Assembly: GCA_021399405.1 (NCBI GenBank)
Contig: JAAFKL010000104.1
Location: 1 to 15,124 of the forward strand
Length of the DNA stretch: 15,124 nt
Direction: 5' to 3'
From: Candidatus Heimdallarchaeota archaeon
Lineage (GTDB): Archaea; Asgardarchaeota; Heimdallarchaeia; Heimdallarchaeales; Kariarchaeaceae
In this document: positions 1-6,319 of the stretch, in pieces
How the letters are laid out: every line of letters begins with the position of its first letter
Numbering within the stretch: the first letter of the stretch is position 1
Made by a program: the position numbers and the translations under genes
Notes under the pieces: generated by a model
Database searches by the model: none
Told to the model about the DNA's origin: nothing
Seen by the model: only the letters and a program-made list of their open reading frames with translations

Positions 1-130
1 GACGGATACAGGAATAGAAAATCGCTACTTTCTTATTGACTGTATGTGGACTTCTTTCTCTCTTACGAGATTCAGCCTTCGGTGTGTTCTTTGGAACCAT
101 ATCTGGTTTAAGAAATCGACCTAGTCTCAC
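1..130 (-). CDS. N-terminal fragment of an unrecognised basic protein, cut by the window edge
   Basis: Reading leftward, a frame is open from about position 172 to the window edge. Two starts are possible: GTG at 130 and ATG at 100. I prefer GTG because a TATA-like box lies 23-24 nt upstream of it, the spacing seen for other genes here. The 43 visible residues are rich in Lys and Arg (K-A-E-S-R-K-R-E-R) and then read S-P-H-T-V-N-K-K-V. S-P-H-T-V is often seen at the start of the core-binding domain of tyrosine recombinases, but the following residues do not clearly continue that pattern. I do not recognise the family and assign no function. It could also be a chance open frame, as only about 130 bp are visible. 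Confidence 0.35.
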   Translation of the reverse strand, partial: MRLGRFLKPDMVPKNTPKAESRKRERSPHTVNKKVAIFYSCIR

Positions 131-148
131 TTTACTACCCCATTCATC

Positions 149-158
149 TAATATAAAC
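149..158 (-). promoter_or_regulatory. TATA-like box for the left-edge minus-strand ORF
   Basis: On the minus strand this reads gtttatatta, centred about 23 nt upstream of the GTG at 130. That spacing would give a leaderless transcript. Support is by position and composition only. Confidence 0.35.
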
Positions 159-172
159 TCTATTCCAACAGT

Positions 173-605
173 GAATTATAAGTGAAATTATTGTAAATTT
201 GAAAAGTTTACTTTTTCAATCATGGATCAATTTCAAACGAGACTACTAGCAAAAATAATAGATTGAAACAACAGAAAACTGATTATTAATACAGATATTG
301 AAAATAAAGCAGCTCTGAAGTCAAAAAATTTTACCCCTCGATCCCATGATGGATATTCCTTTCCATCTGTCATAAATCAATTCTGTTTCGGATCCTTATA
401 AACAAACTGATTAAAGGTTTAATAAATTTAATCTAGGAAAATAATCCCATTTTAATTTCTGGCAAAATAACTTATTCTTGAAATTTCAATATAATTTAGA
501 AAATCAATTATGGTATCTCATTTAACCAAAAATTAATTATTCGACATTTTTCGTAAAACGACTGGTTGAAAGATCCCTAATTGAACTACCGAATTTAGAA
601 AGGAC
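173..605. other. AT-rich intergenic spacer with no convincing gene
   Basis: More than 400 bp with no believable coding frame. It holds one perfect 6-bp inverted repeat (gatgga at 348-353 and tccatc at 362-367, loop of 8). Nearby are a C-box-like ATGATGG (346-352) and a CTGA (407-410) about 54 nt apart, which resembles archaeal C/D-box sRNA spacing but lacks clear internal D' and C' boxes. Nothing else stands out beyond A/T runs. Confidence 0.5.
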
Positions 606-613
606 TTTATAAG
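606..613 (+). promoter_or_regulatory. Candidate TATA box for the double winged-helix gene
   Basis: The sequence tttataag is preceded by purine-rich gaaagga, which could act as a BRE. Transcription would begin near 635 and leave a leader of about 30 nt before the ATG at 667, unlike the leaderless genes elsewhere in the window. Confidence 0.35.
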
Positions 614-666
614 ACTCTATATTTTGAACATTATCTTGCTCTCTACTGAGCATAGCTGGTATTACC

Positions 667-1434
667 ATGACGAGAGAAAAAAGATCACTACTCTTAATGC
701 ATCCTGTTAGACGGAACATCTACAGAATAGTATCAGAATCTCCCGGTAGTTATTTTTTTGAAATTGCTTCCGCTCTTGAACTTCCACATGGAACCGTCAG
801 CTGGCATCTTAAAAAATTAGAAACTTCAGGGCTTATTGGCACAATGAGGTTCGCTGGACGACGAGTATTTTTTTCAGAAGCATTGAGAAGCGAAGATGTT
901 GAGAAGGCTTTTGTCGTTTTGAAGAGCAAGGCTACTCAAAATGTATTTACGTACGTATTGAATAATAATGGGTGTTATCAGGCTCAGATTGCAGATGCAC
1001 TGGGACAACATCATGATACGATCCGTCATCATGTACAGAGATTAAAGAAAGCAAAATTAATTACCTCCATAAAACAAGGCCGAACAGTTCGTTACACGCT
1101 TGGGGAGGTCGGTAAAATGATTTTAAACAGTAATACAGAAATCATTTCAAAGGCTTATGTTGAACATTTGTTTTCCCGACTAAAGGAAGAGTGTTTGACA
1201 CCAGAAGTAATAGAACTCGATGGTTCTAGACTTACAATTAGGGTTAGTTGTCCTGGTAAGGACGATGCTTATCTGTCAATAGAGTTGAAGAACTGGGAAT
1301 TCATTATCGATACTGATGATACAGATGATGAGGATTCAGGAGATTTAACAAGTGATGATGGTGAACCTGATGATGAGATACTAAATGTGGTGAAAGATTT
1401 CTCACGGCGACCGAAAATTGTAAGAGCAAAATGA
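667..1434 (+). CDS. Double winged-helix transcriptional regulator with acidic C-terminal tail
   Basis: A 255-residue protein with two winged helix-turn-helix domains in tandem, so probably a DNA-binding regulator. The first spans about residues 10-75, with recognition helix H-G-T-V-S-W-H-L-K-K-L at 41-51. The second spans about 85-150, with H-D-T-I-R-H-H-V-Q-R-L-K at 116-127 and a wing around G-R-T-V-R-Y. Both resemble the ArsR/MarR class. A small mixed domain follows (about 155-214), then a strongly acidic stretch of Asp/Glu/Ser/Gly (215-237) and a basic end. No Cys or His metal-sensor site is evident, so the signal is unknown. The start is the first ATG after an in-frame stop at 625-627. 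The gene is monocistronic and converges on the next gene with only 27 bp between their stops. An overlapping minus-strand frame at its 5' end is spurious. Confidence 0.85.
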   Translation: MTREKRSLLLMHPVRRNIYRIVSESPGSYFFEIASALELPHGTVSWHLKKLETSGLIGTMRFAGRRVFFSEALRSEDVEKAFVVLKSKATQNVFTYVLNNNGCYQAQIADALGQHHDTIRHHVQRLKKAKLITSIKQGRTVRYTLGEVGKMILNSNTEIISKAYVEHLFSRLKEECLTPEVIELDGSRLTIRVSCPGKDDAYLSIELKNWEFIIDTDDTDDEDSGDLTSDDGEPDDEILNVVKDFSRRPKIVRAK

Positions 1435-1461
1435 CAGATCGCAATTTGACAATAATCAAAA

Positions 1462-2223
1462 TTACTTAATTAAATTATTTATCATCGATACAATTCCGTC
1501 TAATTCCTCAATTTTATCTACTGTAGTCTCTTTTCTTTCTTTGAATGATTCTTCTGTTATTTCTTGAATTTTAAATTTAATATTCAATGAATCAAATTCT
1601 TTCCTCTCAATTTTTAATTCATTTTTGACATCATCTAGCCAATTTCGCAAATATCCAGTTACCTGTGATTTCTGTTCTTGCAATAGTGTTAGTGTTTCAT
1701 TAGCCTTGTCCTTTTCTGCCTTGATCGCATCTTTCGATATTGTTTCATCAGATTTTAATTTTTCTAACTTTCTGATCTTGGCTTTTGAACCATCAATTTC
1801 ATCATTCAATATTTCCATTGGTAGCTCGGTTGGTAAATCCTTGAATTCAGCTAATTGCTCGTTGACTGAAATTACATTTATCTTAAGCTCTGCAATTTTA
1901 GGAGAGGCGAATTCTCTTGTGATTAAATTAGATTGTAATTGAACAAGCAAAACTGATATATCTTCTTTTAATTTCAGTTTTTGTTTTGACAATCTATTTC
2001 TTTTTTCTCGACTAGATAGCACAGTATGATACAAATCTCGATCGAATTCTGGTTTTGGACTCCTATCATGGAGTGAGATCTTATCTTGTTCGAATACAGA
2101 TTCATCCAGTTCCTCGACGGCAGTAACGGTTACGCCTTCCAGCTTTTGACCACAATGCCGGCAATATCTCCAGAATTCTTTGGTGGTATTATTACATGTG
2201 GGACAATTAGTCGACTCTGTCAT
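1462..2223 (-). CDS. Zinc-ribbon protein with long coiled coil
   Basis: I start this 253-residue protein at the ATG at 2223 rather than the TTG one codon upstream, because a TATA-like box lies 27 nt before it. The N-terminus is a short zinc ribbon with ligands C7, C10, C21 and C24 (C-P-T-C and C-R-H-C-G). An acidic linker (to about residue 60) leads into a long Lys/Glu/Leu helical region typical of coiled coils. Two segments resemble each other and the short SHOCT-like helix-turn-helix (L-x-x-x-x-I-t-x-E-x-F-x-x-K): about residues 95-115 (N-L-I-T-R-E-F) and 220-242 (Q-E-I-T-E-E-S-F-K-E-R-K). There is no membrane segment or signal peptide. The family is not recognised. It may be a cytoplasmic scaffold or oligomeric adaptor, which is inference from architecture only. 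Confidence 0.8.
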   Translation of the reverse strand: MTESTNCPTCNNTTKEFWRYCRHCGQKLEGVTVTAVEELDESVFEQDKISLHDRSPKPEFDRDLYHTVLSSREKRNRLSKQKLKLKEDISVLLVQLQSNLITREFASPKIAELKINVISVNEQLAEFKDLPTELPMEILNDEIDGSKAKIRKLEKLKSDETISKDAIKAEKDKANETLTLLQEQKSQVTGYLRNWLDDVKNELKIERKEFDSLNIKFKIQEITEESFKERKETTVDKIEELDGIVSMINNLIK

Positions 2224-2244
2224 CAATTAGGTATTACTATTCAA

Positions 2245-2255
2245 TGCTATAAGCT
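2245..2255 (-). promoter_or_regulatory. TATA-like box for the zinc-ribbon/coiled-coil gene
   Basis: On the minus strand this reads agcttatagca, centred about 27 nt upstream of the ATG at 2223, which predicts a leaderless transcript. The 160-bp gap also holds the promoter of the divergent winged-helix gene. Confidence 0.4.
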
Positions 2256-2356
2256 ATTGTGAAAACCTAATTCCGTTTGATCAAAAATAAAGTTTAGAAG
2301 TTTCAAAACTTAATTAATTGCGCATAGTTTTCACTTTTAATGTACTCTATTGTTCC

Positions 2357-2365
2357 TTATATATG
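2357..2365 (+). promoter_or_regulatory. TATA box for the small winged-helix gene
   Basis: The sequence ttatatatg is centred about 24 nt before the ATG at 2385 and 30 nt before the ATG at 2391. The transcript would start at or just before these codons, so it is probably leaderless. Confidence 0.5.
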
Positions 2366-2384
2366 ATTTTAGCATACTATTGTT

Positions 2385-2765
2385 ATGCTGATGACCACCA
2401 TGTTAACTTCATTAGATCATTATTTCTTTAACGATCAGATTCATTCACCCTTGAAGTTTAGAGATTTAGTTCTATTATCAATTGGTGTAGATGGGCAACC
2501 ACTAAATACTCAAGACGCTTATGAACGTTATAAACGTCTCGTATTACGGTTCTCAGAAAAATTCACTTTTTCTACTGTAAAAATTGAAACTTATACACGA
2601 ATGGTAAGCAAACTGGTCACTGATGGCACATTAGTAAAAACGTATTCACCAAAAATACAAGGATATTTCGTTAAACTATCCGACCAAGGAGAGGGAGAAT
2701 ATGATTTATTACAGTTAAGTCTGACAACATATCGTCAAATTTTTTCCCCAATTTTATCGACTTAA
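2385..2765 (+). CDS. Small winged-helix DNA-binding protein (PadR-like)
   Basis: A 126-residue protein. The N-terminal L-K-F-R-D-L-V-L-L-S-I resembles helix 1 of PadR-type winged helices. A helical stretch carrying F-S-T-V-K-I-E-T-Y-T-R-M follows, then V-S-K-L-V-T-D-G-T-L-V and a wing ending in G-Y-F-V-K-L-S-D-Q-G. The pattern (helix 1, recognition helix, L-x-x-x-G-x-L, then the Y-x-L-T-x-x-G wing) fits a transcription factor. The C-terminal dimerisation helix of full PadR proteins is short or missing. Three ATGs lie close together (2385, 2391, 2400), and the TATA position favours one of the first two. The gene stands alone with T-runs directly after its stop. Target and signal are unknown. 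It could be a regulator of the adjoining F420 genes, but nothing in the sequence shows this. Confidence 0.7.
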   Translation: MLMTTMLTSLDHYFFNDQIHSPLKFRDLVLLSIGVDGQPLNTQDAYERYKRLVLRFSEKFTFSTVKIETYTRMVSKLVTDGTLVKTYSPKIQGYFVKLSDQGEGEYDLLQLSLTTYRQIFSPILST

Positions 2766-2768
2766 TCG

Positions 2769-2797
2769 TTTTTTATCATCCCTCTCTTATTTTTTTT
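2769..2797 (+). terminator. T-rich archaeal terminator
   Basis: A run of six T (2769-2774) and a run of eight T (2790-2797) directly follow the stop codon of the winged-helix gene. Oligo-T tracts of this kind terminate archaeal RNA polymerase. They separate this gene from the downstream F420 operon. Confidence 0.6.
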
Positions 2798-2866
2798 CCA
2801 TATTCATTTTTAAAAATCATTTAAATTCCTCACAATCGGTAATTTATTCTCTCAAGCTAGGAATTT

Positions 2867-2875
2867 TTTATAATG
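2867..2875 (+). promoter_or_regulatory. TATA box for the pseudo-MBL/cofD/cofC operon
   Basis: The sequence tttataatg (in the run gaattttttataatg) is centred 26 nt before the GTG start at 2897. It predicts a leaderless mRNA and probably drives the three-gene run through cofC. Confidence 0.55.
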
Positions 2876-2896
2876 TTCCTTTATCTCTTCTAATTT

Positions 2897-3826
2897 GTGG
2901 ATGCTTATCCGATAACTGAAGATGTCTATAGAATTCCTGGAGGTTTTGGTTCCAGCGGGGAGAACTATGGTGGGGTCTTAATTGCAAATTCTCCTCCGAT
3001 ACTAATTGGTGCTTCGGGCACTAGTAAATTTGTTACTAACCTACTTGAAGCACTCAATGAATTGAAATTGGATGGAAGTTTGAAAATATTTTATCCTTGC
3101 TTATTGTGGGAAGAAATTACAACCGCTGTATTGATTCAAAAACAATTACCTAGTGCAGAATTTCATATTCATGAAGATCTGTTTGAGATGTTTGCTAAGC
3201 CAAAAGATAATTTCTTAGATAATCGATTCCACGCCCACCCACAGGGAGAAATTAAGAATTTAAACAAAAAACTCCCAAATAGTATAGGCAATGTCTTCAA
3301 AGTGAATAAGTTAACTAATATTGAGACGGATAAAACCAAAATTTTGATTATTCCAAGTCCTGGTCCCCACAAAGGTCATGTTTTTGTGTATTCTCGAGAT
3401 CATAAATTGTTAAGTACGGGAGTAGTTTTGGGGTTAACTCCATCGAATTCCAAATTGTACTACATTGATAAAACAGGATCACTTGATACTTACAACGAAG
3501 CACTAAAATTTCTAGATCAGGCTAATGCAGAAATAGTTGCCCCAATTTATGACGAACCATATTATACAACACATTCACCAATTAGTACCATAGAAATCAC
3601 TTCCCTGTTAGAAACTGCTGATGATACAATTATTAGCATGATCACTTCACAACCACAATCGTTTAAAAATTTATATAGCTCATTTGTGGCTGTTTATGCA
3701 GAAAAATATACCACTGCCCCTTACGGAACTCTACAGTTTAATGCAACGGTACTTTTCATGCATCTCGAGAGATTGGTTGATAAGAAATTATTGATTAAGG
3801 AAAATGATCAATACCGTAGAAATTAA
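2897..3826 (+). CDS. Metallo-beta-lactamase-fold protein lacking metal ligands, with C-terminal helical/winged-helix domain
   Basis: A 309-residue protein starting at GTG. The frame is closed by a TAA two codons upstream and a TATA box sits 26 nt away, so the start is well fixed. The N-terminus (E-D-V-Y-R-I-P-G, then G-G-V-L-I-A-N) and the later segment I-P-S-P-G-P-H-K-G-H-V-F-V-Y follow the strand order of the metallo-beta-lactamase fold. The ligand motif T-H-x-H-x-D-H is absent: its place reads Y-P-C-L-L-W-E-E-I. The P-G-H-T-x-G position reads P-G-P-H-K-G, and the usual G-D reads G-V. The protein is therefore unlikely to be a metallohydrolase and may bind or regulate instead. The C-terminal 75 residues (T-I-I-S-M-I-T onward) resemble the winged helix that follows MBL domains of the LACTB2 type. 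Only 24 bp separate it from cofD, suggesting a role tied to F420 synthesis (inference). Confidence 0.7.
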   Translation: MDAYPITEDVYRIPGGFGSSGENYGGVLIANSPPILIGASGTSKFVTNLLEALNELKLDGSLKIFYPCLLWEEITTAVLIQKQLPSAEFHIHEDLFEMFAKPKDNFLDNRFHAHPQGEIKNLNKKLPNSIGNVFKVNKLTNIETDKTKILIIPSPGPHKGHVFVYSRDHKLLSTGVVLGLTPSNSKLYYIDKTGSLDTYNEALKFLDQANAEIVAPIYDEPYYTTHSPISTIEITSLLETADDTIISMITSQPQSFKNLYSSFVAVYAEKYTTAPYGTLQFNATVLFMHLERLVDKKLLIKENDQYRRN

Positions 3827-3850
3827 AAAATTAATAATATTATCGAATTT

Positions 3851-4771
3851 ATGAAATATACATTCCTTTCTGGTGGTACTGGTACCCCTAAGCTGTTGCA
3901 GGGATTCAGGGAACTGGTAGCCGATAAGGATTTGGGAATAATTTGTAATTCGGGAGATGATTATCTTTGGAATGGAATGTATGTTTGTCCCGATCTTGAC
4001 ACTGTGTTATATCAATTCAGTCATAAATTAGATTTGAAAAAATTTTGGGGCGTCAAGAATGAAACATTCGAATCATTAGAAGTTTTGAAATCGCTAAAGG
4101 CAGACAACACATGGTTTAATGTTGGAGATAAGGATCTCGCATTGCACGTATACCGAACCAATGAATTGAAGACAAAAAGTTTGACTCACATTACTCAGCA
4201 AATTTGTAATAATTGGGATATTGAGGCAACCATCATACCGATGTCAGATTATCCTGTTCAGAGTCGAATTTACTCTGCTGAAAACAGTTATCATTTTCAA
4301 GAATATTTTGTAAAGTTGAGAACAAATATTCCTGTATCTAATGTCGAATTCGTTGGCAATAAGAAATCAACAACTGATGAAGTGAGAAATCTAATTGAAG
4401 CTTCTGATTCCATTATTATTGGGCCGAGTAATCCTATCACAAGTATAGGACCGATTTTGGCAATTGATGAAATTCGTAAATTGTTAAAAAAACATCGCCA
4501 AAAAGTGATCATTGTTTCACCAATTAAAAGTGGATCTGCATTTTCAGGACCAACTATTGAATTGATGAAAAGCATGAATGTTGAACCTTCACCAATAGGT
4601 TTGGCTAAATATTATCGATCCTATGCTGGAAAAATCATATTTGATCCAGAAGATCAGTCCTTGGAAGAGGAAATAAATTCAATGGGTATTGAAACGATAT
4701 TTCACCCAATTGAATTATCAACACAAGAACAAAAGAAAAAGTTAGCGACCACAATCTTGGATCTTATTTAG
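3851..4771 (+). CDS. cofD: CofD, 2-phospho-L-lactate transferase of coenzyme F420 synthesis
   Basis: CofD transfers the phospholactyl group from lactyl-diphospho-guanosine to the riboflavin-like precursor Fo, giving F420-0 in the cytoplasm (EC 2.7.8.28). In some lineages the donor is a phosphoenolpyruvyl equivalent. The 306 residues match the usual family length of about 300-310. Visible motifs in order are G-G-T-G-T-P-K-L-L (8-16), C-N-S-G-D-D (32-37), C-P-D-L-D-T (46-51), W-F-N-V-G-D-K-D-L-A-L-H (88-99), G-P-S-N-P-I-T-S-I-G-P-I-L (191-203) and S-P-I-K-S-G-S-A-F-S-G-P (223-234). All are hallmark CofD segments, and none appears broken. It is followed 13 bp later by cofC, which makes its guanylated donor, so the two form a metabolic operon. 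The later enzyme CofE and the Fo synthase genes are not in this window. Confidence 0.95.
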   Translation: MKYTFLSGGTGTPKLLQGFRELVADKDLGIICNSGDDYLWNGMYVCPDLDTVLYQFSHKLDLKKFWGVKNETFESLEVLKSLKADNTWFNVGDKDLALHVYRTNELKTKSLTHITQQICNNWDIEATIIPMSDYPVQSRIYSAENSYHFQEYFVKLRTNIPVSNVEFVGNKKSTTDEVRNLIEASDSIIIGPSNPITSIGPILAIDEIRKLLKKHRQKVIIVSPIKSGSAFSGPTIELMKSMNVEPSPIGLAKYYRSYAGKIIFDPEDQSLEEEINSMGIETIFHPIELSTQEQKKKLATTILDLI

Positions 4772-4784
4772 TCAAGCAAAAATC

Positions 4785-5411
4785 ATGAAAAAGGTAGCAT
4801 TGAGTCAAATAAACTATCCTTCCAAAGCTATAATCCCTGTACGAGGAATAGTGGAATCGATGTCCCGATTAAGAAAAGAACTAGATGGGGAGTTGGTAAA
4901 TGAAGTAGTTCATAAATTACTTCTAAATACAGTAAAACTTGTTCAAGAATTAAATATTGAGCCAATCATCCTCACTTCTGATAAATCCTTGGCTGATAAA
5001 ACAGGACTTGATATTAAAATAATAATTGATGATGGATCATCACTCAATAAGGCAGTAGATGAAAGCCTAGATGTGATTGATGAGGATTTAGTTTTATTTA
5101 TTATGCCTGACTTACCTGGTCTTACCATTGAGATACTAAATAAATTTCTCGCAGTTCAATCAATTCACCAATATGTAATTGCACCTACGCATGATAAAGG
5201 TACAGCAATGGCGTGTTTACCGAGTTATATTTTCAAAAAGAACCTTTTTGGTAGAAATAGTGCGAACCTATTAATTGAGGCCTGTAATGTTGAAAAAATC
5301 CAAATTTCTGTGTTTGAGACCAAAAATATACTTCATGATTTAGATACAATTGAGGATTGGAAACTCTGGGAACAATATATTTTGAAGACCTTCTTGGAAA
5401 ACACAAAGTAA
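4785..5411 (+). CDS. cofC: CofC, 2-phospho-L-lactate (or PEP) guanylyltransferase
   Basis: CofC joins GTP to 2-phospholactate (or phosphoenolpyruvate) to make the donor used by CofD (EC 2.7.7.68). The 208 residues fit the family. Visible motifs are A-I-I-P-V at 15-19, M-P-D-L-P-G-L-T (107-114), A-P-T-H-D-K-G-T (133-140), F-G-R-N-S (155-159) and H-D-L-D-T-I-E-D (184-191), the last a likely metal-binding acidic site. One oddity lies in the N-terminal nucleotide loop, which usually reads A-K-S/T-R-L; here it is S-M-S-R-L (25-29), so the usual lysine is methionine. Whether the enzyme compensates cannot be told from sequence. The gene starts 13 bp after cofD with no clear Shine-Dalgarno and is presumably co-transcribed with it. 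Confidence 0.9.
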   Translation: MKKVALSQINYPSKAIIPVRGIVESMSRLRKELDGELVNEVVHKLLLNTVKLVQELNIEPIILTSDKSLADKTGLDIKIIIDDGSSLNKAVDESLDVIDEDLVLFIMPDLPGLTIEILNKFLAVQSIHQYVIAPTHDKGTAMACLPSYIFKKNLFGRNSANLLIEACNVEKIQISVFETKNILHDLDTIEDWKLWEQYILKTFLENTK

Positions 5412-5416
5412 TTGGA

Positions 5417-5427
5417 AAATATACTTA
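5417..5427 (+). promoter_or_regulatory. Candidate TATA box for the ribbon-helix-helix gene
   Basis: The sequence aaaatatactt is centred about 28 nt before the ATG at 5450. If it is used, it favours that longer start over the internal ATGs at 5489 and 5504. Confidence 0.35.
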
Positions 5428-5449
5428 AAGCTTCATCAATAATCCGTAG

Positions 5450-5647
5450 ATGTTTTATCTTAGTACAACGATTCGAGAATGGGAAGAGATGACAGAAGTA
5501 GGAATGAAACTAATTAGTGTGAAGGTCACTAGAAAACAATTAGAGGGATTGGATGAACTGCTTCGACGAGAGAGATACCCAACCAGATCTGAAGCGATAA
5601 GACTTGCAATTAGAGATCTAATACTCAAGTTATACGGAAAATATTAA
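5450..5647 (+). CDS. Ribbon-helix-helix (CopG/NikR-type) DNA-binding protein
   Basis: A 65-residue frame whose last 47 residues form a textbook ribbon-helix-helix. The strand M-K-L-I-S-V-K-V is followed by helix T-R-K-Q-L-E-G-L-D-E-L-L-R, the turn R-Y-P-T-R-S-E-A, and helix I-R-L-A-I-R-D-L-I-L. Such proteins bind operators as dimers through the N-terminal strands. Homologues normally begin just before the strand, so ATG at 5504 or 5489 would give a more typical protein. The longer start at 5450 is kept because a TATA-like box lies 28 nt before it. No metal-sensing C-terminal domain is present, so this is not full-length NikR. The regulated genes are unknown; cofC lies just upstream and a small zinc-ribbon gene lies 48 bp downstream. 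Confidence 0.8.
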   Translation: MFYLSTTIREWEEMTEVGMKLISVKVTRKQLEGLDELLRRERYPTRSEAIRLAIRDLILKLYGKY

Positions 5648-5695
5648 TTTAGATGGTGCTGAAGTAGAATTCCTGAGTTAAAAGAGTGGGCCGTT

Positions 5696-5869
5696 GTGCA
5701 ATGTTCTAGGGTCGAATGTAGTAAATATATGGTCACCCAGAGTCATACACAAAGGAAGAAATGTCCTTACTGTGGGCGAAGTTTTAAGGTTCAAATCGCA
5801 CATGTAAATTCTTATTCAGATCAAAAACTAGCCAGGAATGCTGTGCGAAAATTCAATAGTCGTATCTAA
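5696..5869 (+). CDS. 57-residue zinc-ribbon protein, DUF1922-like
   Basis: A small gene starting at GTG (5696), the only standard start after an in-frame TGA at 5660-5662, and ending with TAA at 5867-5869. The product reads M-Q-C-S-R-V-E-C, then T-Q-R-K-K-C-P-Y-C-G-R-S-F-K-V, then a short helix ending K-F-N-S-R-I. Four cysteines (C3, C8, C24, C27) can form one zinc ribbon. The layout (cysteine pair, K/R-rich strand with T-x-x-K-C, C-G-R, then a short helix) resembles the archaeal DUF1922 family, whose role is unknown. It follows the ribbon-helix-helix gene by 48 bp on the same strand and may share its transcript. Evidence is coding pattern and cysteine spacing only. Confidence 0.6.
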   Translation: MQCSRVECSKYMVTQSHTQRKKCPYCGRSFKVQIAHVNSYSDQKLARNAVRKFNSRI

Positions 5870-5882
5870 TAAATTAATTAAT

Positions 5883-6230
5883 TTAAACCTGTAAATATTC
5901 AATTTCTTTTGCCCGTTTGATCCCCATAACTTTGTGTATTGCGATTTTATCTCCTTGAATAATTCTTTTACTAATCTCTACAATTTCGTTCATCAATGAA
6001 TTATCTGCTTGGATTTCTTTATCAACACACACACCTACAGCATGATTATCATCTACCTTGACAAAATCAATTACATAATCATCAAGCGTATATGTCAAAT
6101 TCTCCATTGTGAAAGAATTCAATGTCTGAAATACATCCTTCTTACTAATTTTTAAAGAGAAGAACTCGTCAGTGAATACTTCCATCATGGAAAAACCCAT
6201 TGCATCAAGTAAGAATAATGCGTAGATCAC
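5883..6230 (-). CDS. Small longin/roadblock-like domain protein
   Basis: A 115-residue protein starting with GTG at 6230; upstream in-frame codons contain no standard start, and a TATA-like box lies about 25 nt before it. The opening I-Y-A-L-F-L-L-D-A-M-G-F-S-M-M-E-V-F, then helix F-Q-T-L-N-S-F and strands around Y-V-I-D-F-V-K-V and A-V-G-V-C-V-D, follow the beta-beta-alpha-beta-beta order of longin/roadblock (profilin-like) domains. These domains bind or regulate small GTPases in eukaryotes and are abundant in Asgard archaea. No membrane segment is present. Its neighbour at 6320-6913 begins with a matching pattern (L-K-D-L-Y-V-L-R-E-T-G, helix F-L-S-A-I-E-T-F), so the two look like diverged relatives. 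The assignment is by pattern, not by search, and the partner is unknown. Confidence 0.6.
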   Translation of the reverse strand: MIYALFLLDAMGFSMMEVFTDEFFSLKISKKDVFQTLNSFTMENLTYTLDDYVIDFVKVDDNHAVGVCVDKEIQADNSLMNEIVEISKRIIQGDKIAIHKVMGIKRAKEIEYLQV

Positions 6231-6248
6231 ATTAGACCGATTGAATAG

Positions 6249-6260
6249 GATAAATAAAAA
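6249..6260 (-). promoter_or_regulatory. TATA-like box for the 115-residue longin-like gene
   Basis: On the minus strand this is a T/A tract reading tttttatttatc, centred about 25 nt upstream of the GTG at 6230. It implies that this gene has its own leaderless transcript rather than only read-through from the gene upstream of it. Confidence 0.35.
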
Positions 6261-6319
6261 GTAATTATCGATACCATTAATGATTGCTAATTAAAATATA
6301 AATCAGTGTTATTTAGTAA

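Noticed and set aside
1..130. Tyrosine recombinase at the left edge, from S-P-H-T-V
   Set aside because: Only five residues fit; the fragment is too short and the surrounding residues do not clearly match, so no function is assigned.
537..719. 60-codon minus-strand frame overlapping the 5' end of the regulator gene
   Set aside because: It lies over the start of a clear winged-helix gene on the other strand and has no motif or promoter.
2897..3826. Active metallo-hydrolase such as glyoxalase II
   Set aside because: None of the histidine and aspartate ligands of the MBL site is in place.
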